DNA of 64,000 nucleotides from Adiantum capillus-veneris. Taxonomy: Eukaryota; Streptophyta; Polypodiopsida; Polypodiales; Pteridaceae. Position numbers and translations under genes: made by a program. The notes beneath the pieces were generated by a model. It was not told the origin of the DNA, made no database searches, and saw only the letters and a program-made list of their open reading frames with translations. Shown piece by piece: positions 1-11,919 of this stretch. The stretch is taken from assembly GCA_014529385.2 (NCBI GenBank), contig CM043969.1:70669676-70733675 (forward strand), given 5' to 3'. Within the stretch, counting starts at the first letter, position 1. Every line of letters starts with the position of its first letter.

Positions 1-286
1 CGCCAATTTTGAATGATGGCAGGTTGGTATTCGACTACCCTCAACCAACATAGGTGCCACAACCCATGAGAAATTAGTATTCCATGCACAAGATAACACG
101 CTCATGTTCATAGACAATCAAGAGTATGGTTCAAGAAACATTCAGACCAGGCAAGAAAAACCATCAATTACGCATCAAAGAGGACCATGCTACAAGTGTG
201 GAGTTACTCATTGGCCAAGATATTTTCCTCATTGATGGGAAAAGAACATAGATATATTTGGATATTGTTTAGAATGTTTTTGTTTC
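1..286. other. Unassigned sequence upstream of copia fragment
   Basis: No clear coding or repeat signal is seen. It lies directly before the copia RNase H reading frame and is not recognisable as pol sequence, so the copia copy probably starts near 265 as a 3' fragment. Confidence 0.3.
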
Positions 287-764
287 ATGCTTGGTAGTTC
301 ATTCATATCATGGTTAAGCAAGAAGAAACCTACTCTATCCACTTCCAGTTGTGAGGCTGAGTATAGGGAAGTCTTCACAGCTACGATTGAGTGTGTATGG
401 CTCAGACACCTTATGGTTGATTTGGGTGTTAGGCAAGACATTGCCAACACTATCTACACTGACAGTCAAAGTGCATTGGAAATTGTGAGAACCCAATTTT
501 TTATGCTCGCACAAAGCACATTAAGGTGCATTACCACTATGTCAAGGAGAGGCTCTCAACAAAAGAGATCATCTTGGTTTGTGTGCCAACACAAGACAAC
601 CTTGTAGATGTTTTCACAAAGGCATTGTCTCATGAGAATCTCAAATCTTTCCGCAAAGCTTTGGGCTTACTCCCCTTTGTGGACTCATCATGTCCTCAAG
701 GCATGCACTTCCTTATACTCTATGTGCCAGCTCTCATTCACCGCATCACTCCCAAGGGGGGATT
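270..764 (+). mobile_element. Ty1/copia 3' end: RNase H region
   Basis: Two neighbouring reading frames give the end of a copia polyprotein. The first (287-607) carries the RNase H signature around 'FISWLSKKKPTLSTSSCEAE' followed by a 'YTDSQSALE' block. The second carries 'HYHYVKERL' and 'DVFTKAL', which are the usual last motifs of copia RNase H. The frames are followed by a purine-rich tract (752-762) and an LTR-like TGTTACC start, the expected 3' layout. This is a broken fossil fragment: gag, integrase and reverse transcriptase are absent. Confidence 0.85.
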
Positions 765-987
765 TGTTACCATATACATGTGGTAGTGATGTGTGTGATC
801 ACACTTAGGATTGTTGGGTATTTTTTTCCTCAATAGGAGGTCTTTTCCTCCATGCATTGTATATATGCCCATCACTCTAGGGCTATCTTATCTTTTCATT
901 GCACACTAAGTAATACACTCTTTGTTGTGCCTCGAGATTCCTTCATCTTCTCCAAGTTGTGTGTGTTTCCCTGTAGCCCTTATTCCA
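765..987 (+). repeat. Probable 3' LTR of the copia fragment
   Basis: The sequence starts TGTTACCATATAC just after the polypurine tract at 752-762, and ends near CCA at 987. It contains a TATA-like stretch ('tgtatatatgcc' near 858) and a T-rich 3' part. The start is well supported by the polypurine tract; the end is a guess because no second LTR is present for comparison. Confidence 0.5.
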
Positions 988-2638
988 ATAGTATTTACTA
1001 GTTATAATTATCATAGTAATTGTAGCACTATACAATCAACTAGAACCCAATCCATGAACCCATAAATAGGACCCGATCCTTCTTTTGAGTGATTTTCACT
1101 TCATAGGCTATATCAAGTCTTTGTAATTATCCACCTATTGCCCTTGTTACCATCAAGATCTATTATAATTGGCACTTGGTGCCAATTGCACTTTTCTTCA
1201 TTATTTGAATATATATTAGCTCCAATACTTTGTGTCCAATATCCACCTTTGTACTTTCAATTTAGTTCATATCTGGTTTCCTATGCTTGTTTGAAGTCTT
1301 TGTACTTTCAATTCAGATCATATCTGGATTTTCCCATGCTTCTTTGAAGTCTAAATTTGATTCTCCATTTGATCTAATATCTAAATCTAAGTCTCCAACT
1401 TAGAATAATTTTCAAAAGTGACCAACTCATTCCATTGCTTATTGTGAAGAAGAAGGAACTAGGATGTATATTTGTACATGTAGAAAACTCCACCAACATG
1501 TCTGAATTATACGTTGGTGTGTAGGCTTAGAGCTAGCCTTGCTACTAAAGCTTACATGAAAGAGACTCTTGGTAGCATGGTAAAGTCACTTCAGAGTTTT
1601 TTGGATTCAACGTGCATAACGATGCCAAAAAAATTCATGTGCTCCTCAATGCATTGAGAACTTCAACATTGCCAAGTAAACAGATGCTCCTTGTATGAGA
1701 TTTTGAGAGGGTGTTATAGTCTTATGATTCATCAAAACATCCATCTATTGATGTCCTATTTGGATTTTATACTCGCATGATCTTCTTACCATCATACTTC
1801 ATGGAGACAATTGAAGAAGCCTTCTACACCAACCCTTTTGAGTTAAGGTAACACATCTTCGGTCAAACAATTGTAAATATGTGGGCAAGATTTAAAGACT
1901 ACTCCTTAAGTGAGCTCAAAAATTTTCTCTACGATACTAATCAACAAAGAGGAGATAGATGTGCCAGCAGGAAGTGGGAACTAAAGTGGCTGACTCAATG
2001 AAAACATGCATGAAGACCTCCTGACAATTAGGGATGCCAAGGGACGACATGGCCAAGAAGGTGGGAAATGTTAGCGTCAATCTAACAAGAGCAATTTTTG
2101 GTGGCTATTTTTTGATATCTTTATCAAATGAAAAGATAACTTCCACATTTTTTCCATCTCCATTGTTGTACTTTATTAAGCTATATTGTTGTACACAAGA
2201 TAAAGTTATGATTAGCTTAGGGCATTTGGCTTCCAAATTGTAACTCTTCTATTCATAGCTTTAGATTTCTAGTTTTGAAACACATTTTTACTGGAGATTA
2301 TTATCTTGACCTTTTGGTTAAAGGGCCAAGTGAGGTGTTACTAGCCAACTTTGACTTGGGAGAGAGGTTACAATGCAAGGATATGTGACCATCTACTTAA
2401 AGAGTGCGCATCTAGAAAGCTGCACTTTGGCAAAAGTGAGGGTTTTTTATCCATGTACATTGCTAATTGACTCATCTTCTACACATGTAACTTGAGAGAA
2501 AAGGTTGTTTGTGACGTAAATCCACCCCAAGAGTGAAATCCTTTAGATGCAATGACAAACTATGTTTGTAATCCTACTTTCTTGTTGCAAACGTTGCAGG
2601 TAAAATCTCTCTACCGCATCAGATCCCTTTGTTTCAAT
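988..2638. other. AT-rich intergenic DNA
   Basis: No convincing gene. Reading frames are short and without recognisable domains. Small internal repeats such as 'tttgtactttcaattcag' (near 1251 and 1299) are the only structure seen. Confidence 0.4.
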
Positions 2639-2705
2639 GACTCTTTTTCAAGTGCATGTGGGGATGTTTTCATAGAAAGGAAACTTGAGGTGATAAAATG
2701 TTAAG
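2639..2705 (+). repeat. Direct repeat, copy 1
   Basis: About 65 bp starting 'gactctttttcaagtgcatg' recur at 3688-3752 with a few differences. The two copies bracket the LTR and the TC microsatellites, so this is a local segmental duplication. Confidence 0.7.
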
Positions 2706-2755
2706 TATGGAGCCTGATTTACCCTTTGTAATTTTCTGTGGTAAAAGCGCACATT

Positions 2756-3304
2756 TGTAAGGCCCCCATTATGAGGAGAAGCCATCGTGCGTAAAGGTAA
2801 ATCACTCACCGGAAACCAAAATTTTCACACAGACAAAAACCAGGGGCAACTTTAGGGACCTCGAGGACGGAATCCCCTGAGACTTTATTCCCCTCGCCGG
2901 AATATTATGGCCGGACGGCGGTCGGAAAACAACCGTCGGTTGGCCGGTAGTCAGTGGCCGGTGGCCGAATTCAAAAGCGGACTTGTCTTCTCAAGGGCGG
3001 CCACACATGGGCAGATTGGAGGGTCCGATAAGGACTTATTCGCACAAGGGCGACTACACATGGCTGCCTCTCATAAGAGAGGGCAGCCCTTTTGACCCAT
3101 AAAAGGAGGCCATTTCTACACACATTTCATAGTGTGAAGTTGATGCAACAAGGTGAGTGTGAGGTGGTGAGAGTGAAGCAAGGCAGGAGCTCTATTAAGG
3201 GTTTAATCCCTTTGTAAACTACTTCTTCTTTTGAAGTGCTAAAGCCATTGAGTGGCTGCTTTCCCGTGGACGTAGCCCACATTGGGTGAACCACGTATAT
3301 CGTG

Positions 3305-3373
<69 letters not shown>

Positions 3374-3493
3374 CTAAAATCTCTTGTGTGTGAAATCTAT
3401 CTCTCTCCATTAAGTAATCTACTCAAATATCTATTTAGCTACGTCTTATTTCCTAACATAAAATATATGCATGGCATACTTATCTCTCTCACA
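2756..3493 (+). repeat. LTR, probably solo
   Basis: The segment runs from TGTAAGGCCCCCATT to CTCTCTCACA and is bracketed by CATT on both sides (2752-2755 and 3494-3497), a 4-bp target-site duplication that can be read as ACATT. Inside are a TATA-like box ('cccataaaagg' near 3096) and the 'cccgtggacgtagccc' plus 'gtgaaccacgta' block, which is common in the R/U5 part of plant LTRs. A long (TC)n tract lies inside it (3309-3370). No internal retroelement sequence follows, so a solo LTR left by recombination is the simplest reading. The superfamily cannot be fixed from the LTR alone. Confidence 0.65.
3309..3370 (+). repeat. (TC)n microsatellite
   Basis: Pure CT repeat of about 60 bp inside the LTR. 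Confidence 0.95.
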
Positions 3494-3544
3494 CATTGTG
3501 AATCTAGGGAGGTGATGTGACTCTCACCTGATGGGAATGGGGGG

Positions 3545-3546
<2 letters not shown>

Positions 3547-3642
<96 letters not shown>

Positions 3643-3660
3643 TGTGTGTATATATGTATG
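3547..3660 (+). repeat. (TC)n microsatellite with TG/TA tail
   Basis: Nearly 100 bp of pure CT repeat followed by 'tgtgtgtgtatatatgtatg'. It is preceded by 'tgatgtgactctcacc' (3513), which recurs as a diverged copy at 3752, next to the third TC tract. Confidence 0.95.
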
Positions 3661-3687
3661 TATATATTTATTTATTTACTTAAATAC

Positions 3688-3791
3688 GACTCTTTTTCAA
3701 GTGCATGTGGAGATGTTTTCATAGAAACAAAATTTGAGGTGACAAAATCTACGTATGAGGCAATGTGACTCTCGCTTGTTGGCAATGGAAG

Positions 3792-3834
<43 letters not shown>
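3688..3834 (+). repeat. Direct repeat copy 2 plus third (TC)n tract
   Basis: Bases 3688-3752 repeat 2639-2705; 3752-3790 repeat 3513-3545 with changes; 3794-3834 are pure TC. Each duplicated segment ends in a TC tract, which suggests slippage or unequal exchange between the microsatellites. Confidence 0.75.
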
Positions 3835-3838
<4 letters not shown>

Positions 3839-5159
3839 CATCCGTTTTTTGACCTAGTAGATAGAAGTTCACTATTTTGATCATAATTTCTTCATCCGAA
3901 CTCCGATACGAGTGATCTATAGCCTCAATCAAAGAGCACCTTCTATGCATTGATATAAAGACATAAAATTTTTATAGTTATGGAAGGTGTTTTTGTAGCA
4001 ACATTTTTTAAGTAAACAAGTTCAAAAAAGTTGACTCTCATCTCTTATTTTACATACAATGTCTTCCGGAACTCTCACAAGGGTTCTTCTTCTTCAACAA
4101 GGTCCACAACCATTGTGGAAAATGATCCAAAATCTCCTAAGTGTGTAGATAGCAACACAACCACTCAACCAACAACATCAAAAACTATGATCATGGCATA
4201 CTTGGTATCGTTGCAAGAGACCATAAACAAACAAGGCGAAGACTTACGGGCACTTGCAATGGAGAATGGCACGCTAAGGGTAACTTCACATATAAGCCAC
4301 CAGCTAGTACTTCTTTAAAAATGGCCTCCAAACCAATGGTATGTGTGCATAGGTAATAAATTATGCTTGATGGAGGAAATATTAAGTGTGCACATTGTTG
4401 AAAATCCTAGAATCTGTTGGCACTCCTATAATCAATGTATTAAAAGTAGAAATCAATGTATTAAAAGTAGAACCTACAGTGATCGACTATAGATGAGAAG
4501 ATCTTCTATCATCACCTTATATTATGGCGACAGATGACTCTTATGATTCACAAACACAAATATTGAATTGAAGAGATCATGCGAAACCTACGCCAAATCA
4601 AACAAGAGGTCACTTCTCTACAACTTATGCTAGAAAAAGGAAAAGAAAAATCCTCTAGAGATATTTCTCCATTTGAGTTCCCCCAAAGGTAATGAAGGTA
4701 TCAAATTCTAATTGGTTTTGAGCTCAATTCACTAAGGATGAAGAAACTATTGAAGTAATGCATGAAATTTTCTCTTACAATCCATTTACCTCTCAGTCTC
4801 CACCTCTGTCGCCTGGAATGTATGAGTTTATAAATGATAATGATATCCCCCTTTCATATTACTCTCAAAATTCAGATCCATATGAGCTCTTGCCAAAATA
4901 TTATGATATACCTTATACACCTTACTGTCCACCATTGGATACTCCAGATCCATATAAATTTGTACCATATACTTCAAGCCGATATCCTATAATACCAATA
5001 TCCTACTGTTAGTAGCAAGCTAACCCGGATATCATTTTTCGAAGCTCTCTTTGTAAAAACATTTATTATTTTGATGAATCGAGAATATTGTAAGTCCTAT
5101 TTTTCGGATAAACCTTGTAATCGATGAGCCGGGGCTACAAGCTAGATAAAAATCTCTTG
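3835..5159 (+). other. AT-rich DNA with weak gag-like frames
   Basis: Two frames stand out weakly. 4031-4318 is Ser/Thr-rich and ends in a helix-like segment ('LVSLQETINKQGEDLRALA'), reminiscent of the N-terminal region of plant gag proteins. 4758-5012 encodes a Pro/Tyr-rich peptide with a repeated 'DPY' motif. Neither has a diagnostic domain such as a zinc knuckle. They may be remnants of an old retroelement; I am not sure. Confidence 0.25.
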
Positions 5160-5160
5160 G

Positions 5161-8100
5161 TTGGGACAGGCTTTTTTCTTGTCTTTTTGGGACTACCTTA
5201 AGGAACCATTACTGGTTATGATGAAGACGGCTTGGGAGAAGCAGGACGTCCACCTTACTTGGAAGGAAGGGTTGCTCAAGCTATTGCCAAGGCATGCTTT
5301 TTGTGATCAGTTTTCTCACTGGAGGCCTATCACTCTTATGCCGGTGGTTTACGAAGTGATGGCCAAAATGATAGTCAACCGTATTAAGGATTTCTTGCAC
5401 CAAGGACTTCATCAATCCCAATATGGTTTCATACCTCGTCGGCACATTACTAATAATTTGGCGATTGTTATCATTGGCATCGAGTATGCAAAATACACTC
5501 AACAAGATGTATTGGTCATGCAAGTTGACATTGAAAAGGCCTTTGATACTGTGTTTCGGGATTATATTGCAGAAACAATGTAGAGGCTTGGTTTTGGGTC
5601 AAAAATCTCACAGGTTATCTTTCTCTTGTATGCTCATTGCACTTCTTTAGGTTTGTTGGGTGGTTCTCTCGCAAATGCTTGGGCCTTGAGGCGTTCAGTC
5701 AAGCAAGGGTGTCCTCTTAGTGCTTTACTTTATGCAATTGCTTTGCACCCTTTGGTGTTGCATCTAGAGGCCCTCACTTCTTGAGGCCGTTTGCATGGAT
5801 TGGCTCTACCTTCCGGGAAACCATTTATAGGGCAAGCCTATGCTAATGATTGTCTTTTCATGCCCATAAATGACAAGGAGAATGTTAGTAGATTATCTAT
5901 GCTCTTCATTTATTTGGCTTGGCGACTGGACTGCATGTTAATTTTCGTAAATCCAAGTTGCTGCCTCTTAATGAATTCGATTGGCACAAGCTTTTATGGC
6001 CAAGTGAGATTGTTCCCTCTCAAGCCACAATACGCCACTTGGGATATCCGATTGGTTGAAATGTGTCCGCGACACAGAAATTTGAATGGGTGCTTCAAAG
6101 ATTGCATTTAAAGCTCAGCTATTGGAAATTATCAACCTGGTCATTGCATGTGCGTCTCAGAATTGTTTAATGCATTATGATGGCTTATGTGCAATTCTAT
6201 TTATTGCTTCTATCATGGCCTCGGAGGTGCCTTGGGTCTCTTATGTCTGGTATGTTGGAGCATTTATGGCGCACATCCTCCCATAAGAAGGGATTGCGAT
6301 TTTTGTCAATGGATCAATTATCAACACCTAAACGATTGGGAGGAATCAATATTTTGGATTTACGCCAGCATATTTTGGCCCGGAAAGCTATGCTCTTGCC
6401 TGTTTTGGTAGATCAACAACAGCCTTGGATGATCATGGCTTCACATTTTTGCAATGGTATTGGTACGCCATCGTTTGATCACTGACACCCTTCGTATTGG
6501 GATGTCATTTTTGGGTAGCTTGATGGCCGTCCCAGGGGATTCACCAGGGAAAAGTTACCGCACCACGTAAGTGCAGGAGAGGGGGGTTTATTTACAAGTT
6601 GCATAAGCGTATAAGTTAGGGGTAGGCCCCAAATAATTTATCTCCCAAGCTTAAAAATAAGGGAGGGGGTAACATATTTATGGGGGGGGACCTGACCCAA
6701 GTTGATTACTTGTAACGATCGGTCACCGGTGTAAAATAGAACTCGGATGAATTTTGGGAAAGTGTTTTTATCAGGCTACACATCAAATTTTGCATCAATC
6801 TGGTCATAGATAAAGGTTGATTTGGAGCAGTTCAAGGGTTGATTTACACCAGATTTGCATGGGTTAGAATTGGACGAGTAGCCAGAGTGCAGACTGATTG
6901 GGCACATAGTTTAAAATTCAAACTAAGACACATTGAGGGTACATCTAGTTATTAATAGAAGTGGTTCCTTAGTACGTTTCTAGTCACTATGCTACACTCT
7001 TTGACTAGTTTTACTCAGTTAGATAATGTGAGACCGTCGTATAACCATAGAAAGGGGGGTCATATTCCCTAAAATGAGTCGTATATAGAGGTTTTATCAA
7101 ATTTGTCCGCTCGCATGTGGCGTCCCGTTTTGTATATAGAGTGAATCCTCCGGGATGGCCGTATTCCAGGATGTCCCTTCACTTCGTCTCTTGTTGCAGA
7201 TTAGGAGGTGGTTACTTCGCACTTATCTTGGCATGTTCACCAATCCCCTCAAGGTAACTTAGTGCGGTTGGAGAGTGTCCGTTGGAGTAAAGCATTCTCT
7301 ATTCCTTTGGTCCAGCGCTCTCTTAGACAAGCATACTTGCTTTCACGAAAAGGGATTTTCCAATGTTAATCAAGTGGTGGATGATGCGGGACATGTTCTT
7401 TCTTTTCTTGTTGCCGCACTTCGCTATGGATTAGGATCTCATAATCGGCATATGTGGCAACAAATTTAGCAGTTACTTTCCGACATTTCTCCAGTGACTC
7501 CTTTATGTGGAGACTCTCGGCTTTTTGATTGACATCTTGCCCAAACTAGGTTTGATTGTATATCGGCTGGGTCAGTTTATGCTTTGTTGCAGTCTGATGC
7601 ATAGATTGTGTCTCATGGAAATCAATTGTGGTCACTCTCCAAATGTCAGTTGCGGTGGCAAAGAACGCTATCTCGTACGTGGAAGAATCATCTACCACTC
7701 AAGGAACGTATTTTCTTATTGCGTTGCATAGTGGGTGTTTTACCGGTTGGTACTTTGTTACATGTACGACGCATTGCCTCTTCTCGTTGTGTCTGATGTC
7801 ATGGGGCTGACGAGTTTGTTACGCATTTGCTTAGGGATTGTTCTTGCACCCAGATCGTCATCAGACAAGTATCCTCTGCTTTGCGACTTCGTTTCCCATC
7901 CAGAATCTTTCATAGGTGGTTCTGGATTATTGGACTCCAACAACCATAGTCTTCGTTTGAGGTCTTCTTCAGTTGGGTCAAATTTTGGGTTATGTGGACC
8001 ATATGGCACCAATGTAACTCTCAGATGTTTCATGGAGTGGAAATTGACCCCTTCCCATACTTCAAGTTTTCACTTGGACGAGCACTACACTATGCTTATG

Positions 8101-8262
8101 ATGTGGGAGACATCTCTCTTGAAGCCTATAGGATTTTATTTGATTGTTTCTAGCTTTCGGAGCAAGTGATGCTCCGTCTTTTGTTTTCCTTTATTCTAGG
8201 CTTTCCTCACTTTGAGGTTTCCACTTGTAAATTAAATCATGATTTACAAAAAAGGAAAAAAC
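5161..8262 (+). mobile_element. LINE (plant L1-like) remnant, split by a hAT-like insertion
   Basis: Reverse transcriptase motifs appear in order: 'HWRPITLMPVVYEVMAKMIV' and 'QYGFIPRRHITNN' (5315-5455), 'QVDIEKAFDTV' (motif A, near 5521), 'KQGCPLSALLYAIAL' (motif B, near 5700), then 'GQAYANDCLF' (motif C, near 5831, with the usual FADD/YADD changed to YAND). The post-RT region (6300-6480) has 'KRLGGINILDL'. The zf-RVT-like end has 'LPLKERIFLLRCIVGVLPVG' (near 7690). The 3' end near 8262 is A-rich ('tttacaaaaaaggaaaaaa'). The endonuclease and ORF1 are missing, so the copy is 5' truncated. Several frame changes and stops show that it is dead. Confidence 0.85.
6531..7154. mobile_element. hAT-like non-autonomous DNA transposon
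   Basis: A 624-bp insertion in the LINE. It starts CCCAGGGGATTCAC and ends GTGAATCCTCCGGG, imperfect 14-bp terminal inverted repeats with 2 mismatches. It is flanked by a perfect 8-bp duplication ATGGCCGT (6523-6530 and 7155-7162; 9 bp if the preceding G is counted). No transposase frame is present. The 8-bp duplication fits hAT; 9 bp would fit Mutator-like elements, whose terminal repeats are usually much longer. Confidence 0.75.
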
Positions 8263-9531
8263 TGTTTGCGTGCGTGTGTAGGTGTATAGTAGATTTACAA
8301 AAAAGTGTATGTGGGCACGTATGCAGGGTGTGTGTCAAGGGGAGCAATGGACTACAACAAAGTAGAGGGGGACTCGGGAAGTGGATGGCAAGCTGGGGAG
8401 CAGAAGGTGGCGGGTAGAAATGCAGATGGAGGAGGGGTGTCATATGTATGAGCATGAAGATGCCATGCTCTGATGCCAACAACGTCTGTGCTTTGCCAAG
8501 ATTGATGCTGACACATTACATGACACAAGCCAAAGTCATGTGTGAAACATTTAAAGGAATGGTGAAGGACCATCATGCTCCTCCTCTGCTCTGCTATCGA
8601 TAGTAGATACCTAGAAACTATTGGCTCCACACAAGAATCTGCAACTTGAAGCCACACGTGTGTTGTAGCAAGCACTGGTGTTGAGCCAGAGTGGAGCTGC
8701 TTTTTGATGCGTCTTATTGCCTGTTGGTGCTTTTCGCTATAGAAGACTGGCTGCTGTCACAAGACAATGACATGGCCACCTCCTTTAGAAAGTTTCTGAG
8801 ATCTTGGCAATGGAAGCATTAAACGGGCCATCATCAATTAAGGGCATTTGGGATCTTGGCTTCAAAGGGCAGTTGATTTAACTGTAAACCACAAGATAAG
8901 GAGGAAATGTGAAATTGAAAATGCAATAACACGGCAGCTGTGAAATTGATGTACAGGAGGGGAGAGAGACAAGGGAAGCTAGATTGCTTTCGCACATGAG
9001 GCTAAGAAAGATTGGGCACAAAGTTTGGCACCCCTTTGTATTCTTTCTTTCTTTACTGCTGAAAATATGTGTCTGTATCTAGAGAATGTTGATGGGTTTA
9101 TGTGGATTCATGGATTGGCAAGTTTGTTTGATGCACATGGAAAACATGCATGCAATATATTTGTGCTATGGAAATTTCATGGTCTTTTCTTGATTCTTGC
9201 ATGCCAAGCTTGTATAATGCAGTTGACACATGCATGATATATTAGGCTTTGAGACAGGCATATTCAGTTTAATCGATGCACTTTCCCTTTGAATTTGGCG
9301 CGTTTGTTAGGCACAAGGTTCTAGAGACTTGCACTCTATGGTTTGATTTGTTGGCAATACTTTTTTATTGATCTCCTAGTGTCTAGATGATGGTTCATAG
9401 AGAGTTCATTTGTTGGCAATACTTTTTCATTGGTCTTCTAGTGTCTAGATGATGGTTCATGTAGAGTTTGTGAATCTTTGTGATCAGCTTCATTTTCTAA
9501 GCATCGGCCAATCATTTTCAGGTGAATATGA
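8263..9531. other. Intergenic DNA with a short tandem duplication
   Basis: No gene recognised. Two copies of a segment starting 'ttggcaatactttttcattg' lie at about 9351-9412 and 9413-9470 (period 62 bp). The stretch at 8340-8440 is G-rich and purine-biased on the plus strand. Confidence 0.4.
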
Positions 9532-10271
9532 GTGAGGGTGCTTGCAGCAAGTTTGGCATTCGATCGTCCAAATGGATCTAAGACCATTTGGAGCATCATA
9601 GAGCAGGACAAGAAGGAGCTAAGATGCATTGATGCGCCTTTTGCAGATCAGATTGAGGTGTTAGAGTTCTTATCTAAGTTCTTTTCAAAGGAATTTGTTG
9701 AGGCTATTTCAAGTAATCTCCAAGCATTAGCAAAGTCCAATTTAGGCATCGAGTTTACTCTTCGACGACCAAAAGCAGACTTTGGCAAGGCTGTTATTGA
9801 AGGTCTTCGAAGTGATGCTTTAGAAAGGGGTTCACCTTTGGAATCGTTCTTGGGAATCACTGGTATATTGGACGAGGTGAAGGATGTTGATGAAGAGCCT
9901 AATGATCCCTATCATGATGGAGGAGCAACACCAATAGCCCATGAGTTTGGGAAACGAGCACAAGAACAGTTGGCCGTAATGCTGGTGGGGATGATGGAGA
10001 ATCAAGTAGTGCATGTCAAGGATTGGGTGTTGGTTCGGGAGACAGAAGCAAGTGATGGTGAAGATGATCAAAGAAACAATTCTCGGTTGAAAGCGATGGA
10101 TGAAGTGTATACTAAATGGGTTCGGCTACCAACATACAACATGCCTTCAAGGAAGAAACCAGACAGGAACATGGAATTGAGGGATAGATCCAAGGAGTTC
10201 ACAAAGGTGGTGCGTCATAGGTATGGTTTTTTCTATAACCCCTTGTATTCAACTAGAGAGATTGTGAGCTT
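9532..10271 (+). pseudogene. Fragment of unknown gene X, cut off at the pararetrovirus junction
   Basis: A long open frame of about 240 codons with no recognisable family. It is acidic and Asp/Glu-rich in the middle ('DDQRNNSRLKAMDEVYTKW') and ends with 'KEFTKVVRHRYGFFY'. The last 70 bp or so (10195-10271) match both arms of the inverted repeat at 16.55-16.63 kb and 16.92-16.97 kb. The match stops at 'attgtgagcttgt', where the pararetrovirus sequence begins. The frame opens at GTG, not ATG, and 'cattttcag' at 9512-9520 resembles a 3' splice site, so this is probably an internal exon or a captured fragment. Function unknown. Confidence 0.45.
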
Positions 10272-10289
10272 GTTGTTCCTCAGTAATTT

Positions 10290-11330
10290 TTTCTTTACCC
10301 TTTTTATCAGGAGGAAAGACCCCCCGGGGGAAAAAAGTCGGAGGAGGAGACTGAGAAAGAAGAGATAGTTTGGACAGCACCTGATATTGGAGCGCAGCAA
10401 TTTCCTTTAAGGCATTGGTATGCCAGTTTGAGGTGGACTCTAAAGGTTGAAGACGTGTATTGGGTGCTGGTAGAATATAGGGAAGGCTATAAGAAAGCTC
10501 CTTTTCTTTTATAGTTGTCTTTGTCAAAAGATCAATTCCATTAGCAACAAACTCAGATGCAATAATTTTATTGCAGAGTTTACATCTGAACAGCCCTTCA
10601 TAATCTTTGTAGGTCTCTAGATGTATACATGCCAGAGGTGGAGGATTTTGTCACCGATGAGAGGTTGAGGCAGAAGAATAACTGGAGGCCCGAGAATCAG
10701 GTTCAATGAATTGCATCTCGTAGACAGGTTTTGCCAAGACAGAAGCAATTTCTTTCTTAGATCTAGATCGACTTAGGACCTTGTATTGATCGGTGGATCC
10801 AAGCCACTGAATGTTCACTGGCACTGGTTGTTGAACTTCATTTAACAGAGTTTTAGAAATATTTAGTTTCCATTCTGAGGGAAACTGCACTTCTTGCCAA
10901 TTCACCATTTCAAGTAATGTTCCTTGAGTTGTATCATCTACTTTCATAACAATATTCTATCCTTTAGTCTAAGATGCATCTTCTCTCAGATAGCCAGAGC
11001 TATACACAGAGGGAAGACATGTGTTGACGGTTCTAATGATCATTCTATAAGCTATTTGCAGATGATTTGAACTATGTTTGAGATCCAGGTCATGAGTCTT
11101 TATCAACAAAGAAATGACTTTATCAAAAATTTCTCAGTAAAGCTGCAAGGGAAGTTTGGAAAACATTCAATCTATATAGGACCATTGGATAGGCTACCCT
11201 TGTTATGTTTGTACACTTGAGAAGTAAAAACCTTTGGTAAACTCCATTTTCCCGAGGGATTTGTTTCTTCTAATTCCACATTGTCAGATAACAGCTTCTT
11301 GAAGGAAGATATGATCGTTGCCATAATGAG
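10290..11330 (-). other. Pararetrovirus region downstream of primer site (movement-protein side)
   Basis: Minus-strand frames include 10651-10947 and 10249-10527. They lie just downstream of the Met-tRNA primer site in the direction of viral transcription, where caulimovirids keep the movement protein. I see no diagnostic movement-protein motif by eye, so the assignment rests on position. Pro-rich and Gln-rich stretches near 10350-10480 could belong to the next viral region. Confidence 0.45.
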
Positions 11331-11580
11331 TATTGAATTATGCCTAAGAGAGGACTAGCTCTCTAGGGTGTCAATGGATTGCGGATATGCAGAGCACTAG
11401 ATAGTGGAGTAAGTGGAGTCTGAAAGAGCTGACGATGTCTGTGTCTAAGTGGCACCAAGCCTAGCGACGACGATGTAACAACAAAAGAAGCTCCAGCCAC
11501 AAAGTCTAGGCAATCCTTACGAGCACTCAGAGTTTACTATCGATACCTCACACGATTAATCATAATGAACAAGTACCAAT

Positions 11581-11593
11581 GGCTCTGATACCA
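11581..11593 (-). promoter_or_regulatory. Met-tRNA primer binding site of the pararetrovirus
   Basis: The minus strand reads TGGTATCAGAGCC, the standard plant initiator-Met-tRNA complement used to prime reverse transcription in caulimovirids. It lies between the RNase H end and the movement-protein side, where it belongs. Confidence 0.85.
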
Positions 11594-11919
11594 ATTTAGG
11601 GACGAAAGCAGATTAACAACACAGAGTAACAATATAGAGCAGAGTAACAATGGATGCACAGAGTAACGACAGAGTATTGATAGAACTGAAGAAACTTATA
11701 TTGCTGGAGGTTACAAATGGTAAAAACTAAGAGATATCGAAATGGTAGATGTGCAAAAAGAACTCTCTTACAAAGACTGCAAGGCCTCCTTTTATACAGG
11801 ATTGAGCACTTGCGTAACTTACAAGCTGGGCTACGTGTCTGGTGAGTGCGCATCACAAAAGTGAGTGGGTATTGCATCATAGCTGAAATCACTTTTATTT
11901 TTTGATATGAGGTCACTGC
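11594..11919 (-). promoter_or_regulatory. Pararetrovirus intergenic region
   Basis: About 325 bp between the end of RNase H and the primer site; in caulimovirids this region holds the promoter and poly(A) signal. It contains short repeats of 'agagtaacaa' near 11622-11670. No clear TATA box was identified. Confidence 0.5.

Noticed and set aside
2756-3493. This LTR as the 5' LTR of a full element
   Set aside because: No primer site, gag or pol follows, and the target duplication closes directly after it, so a solo LTR is simpler.
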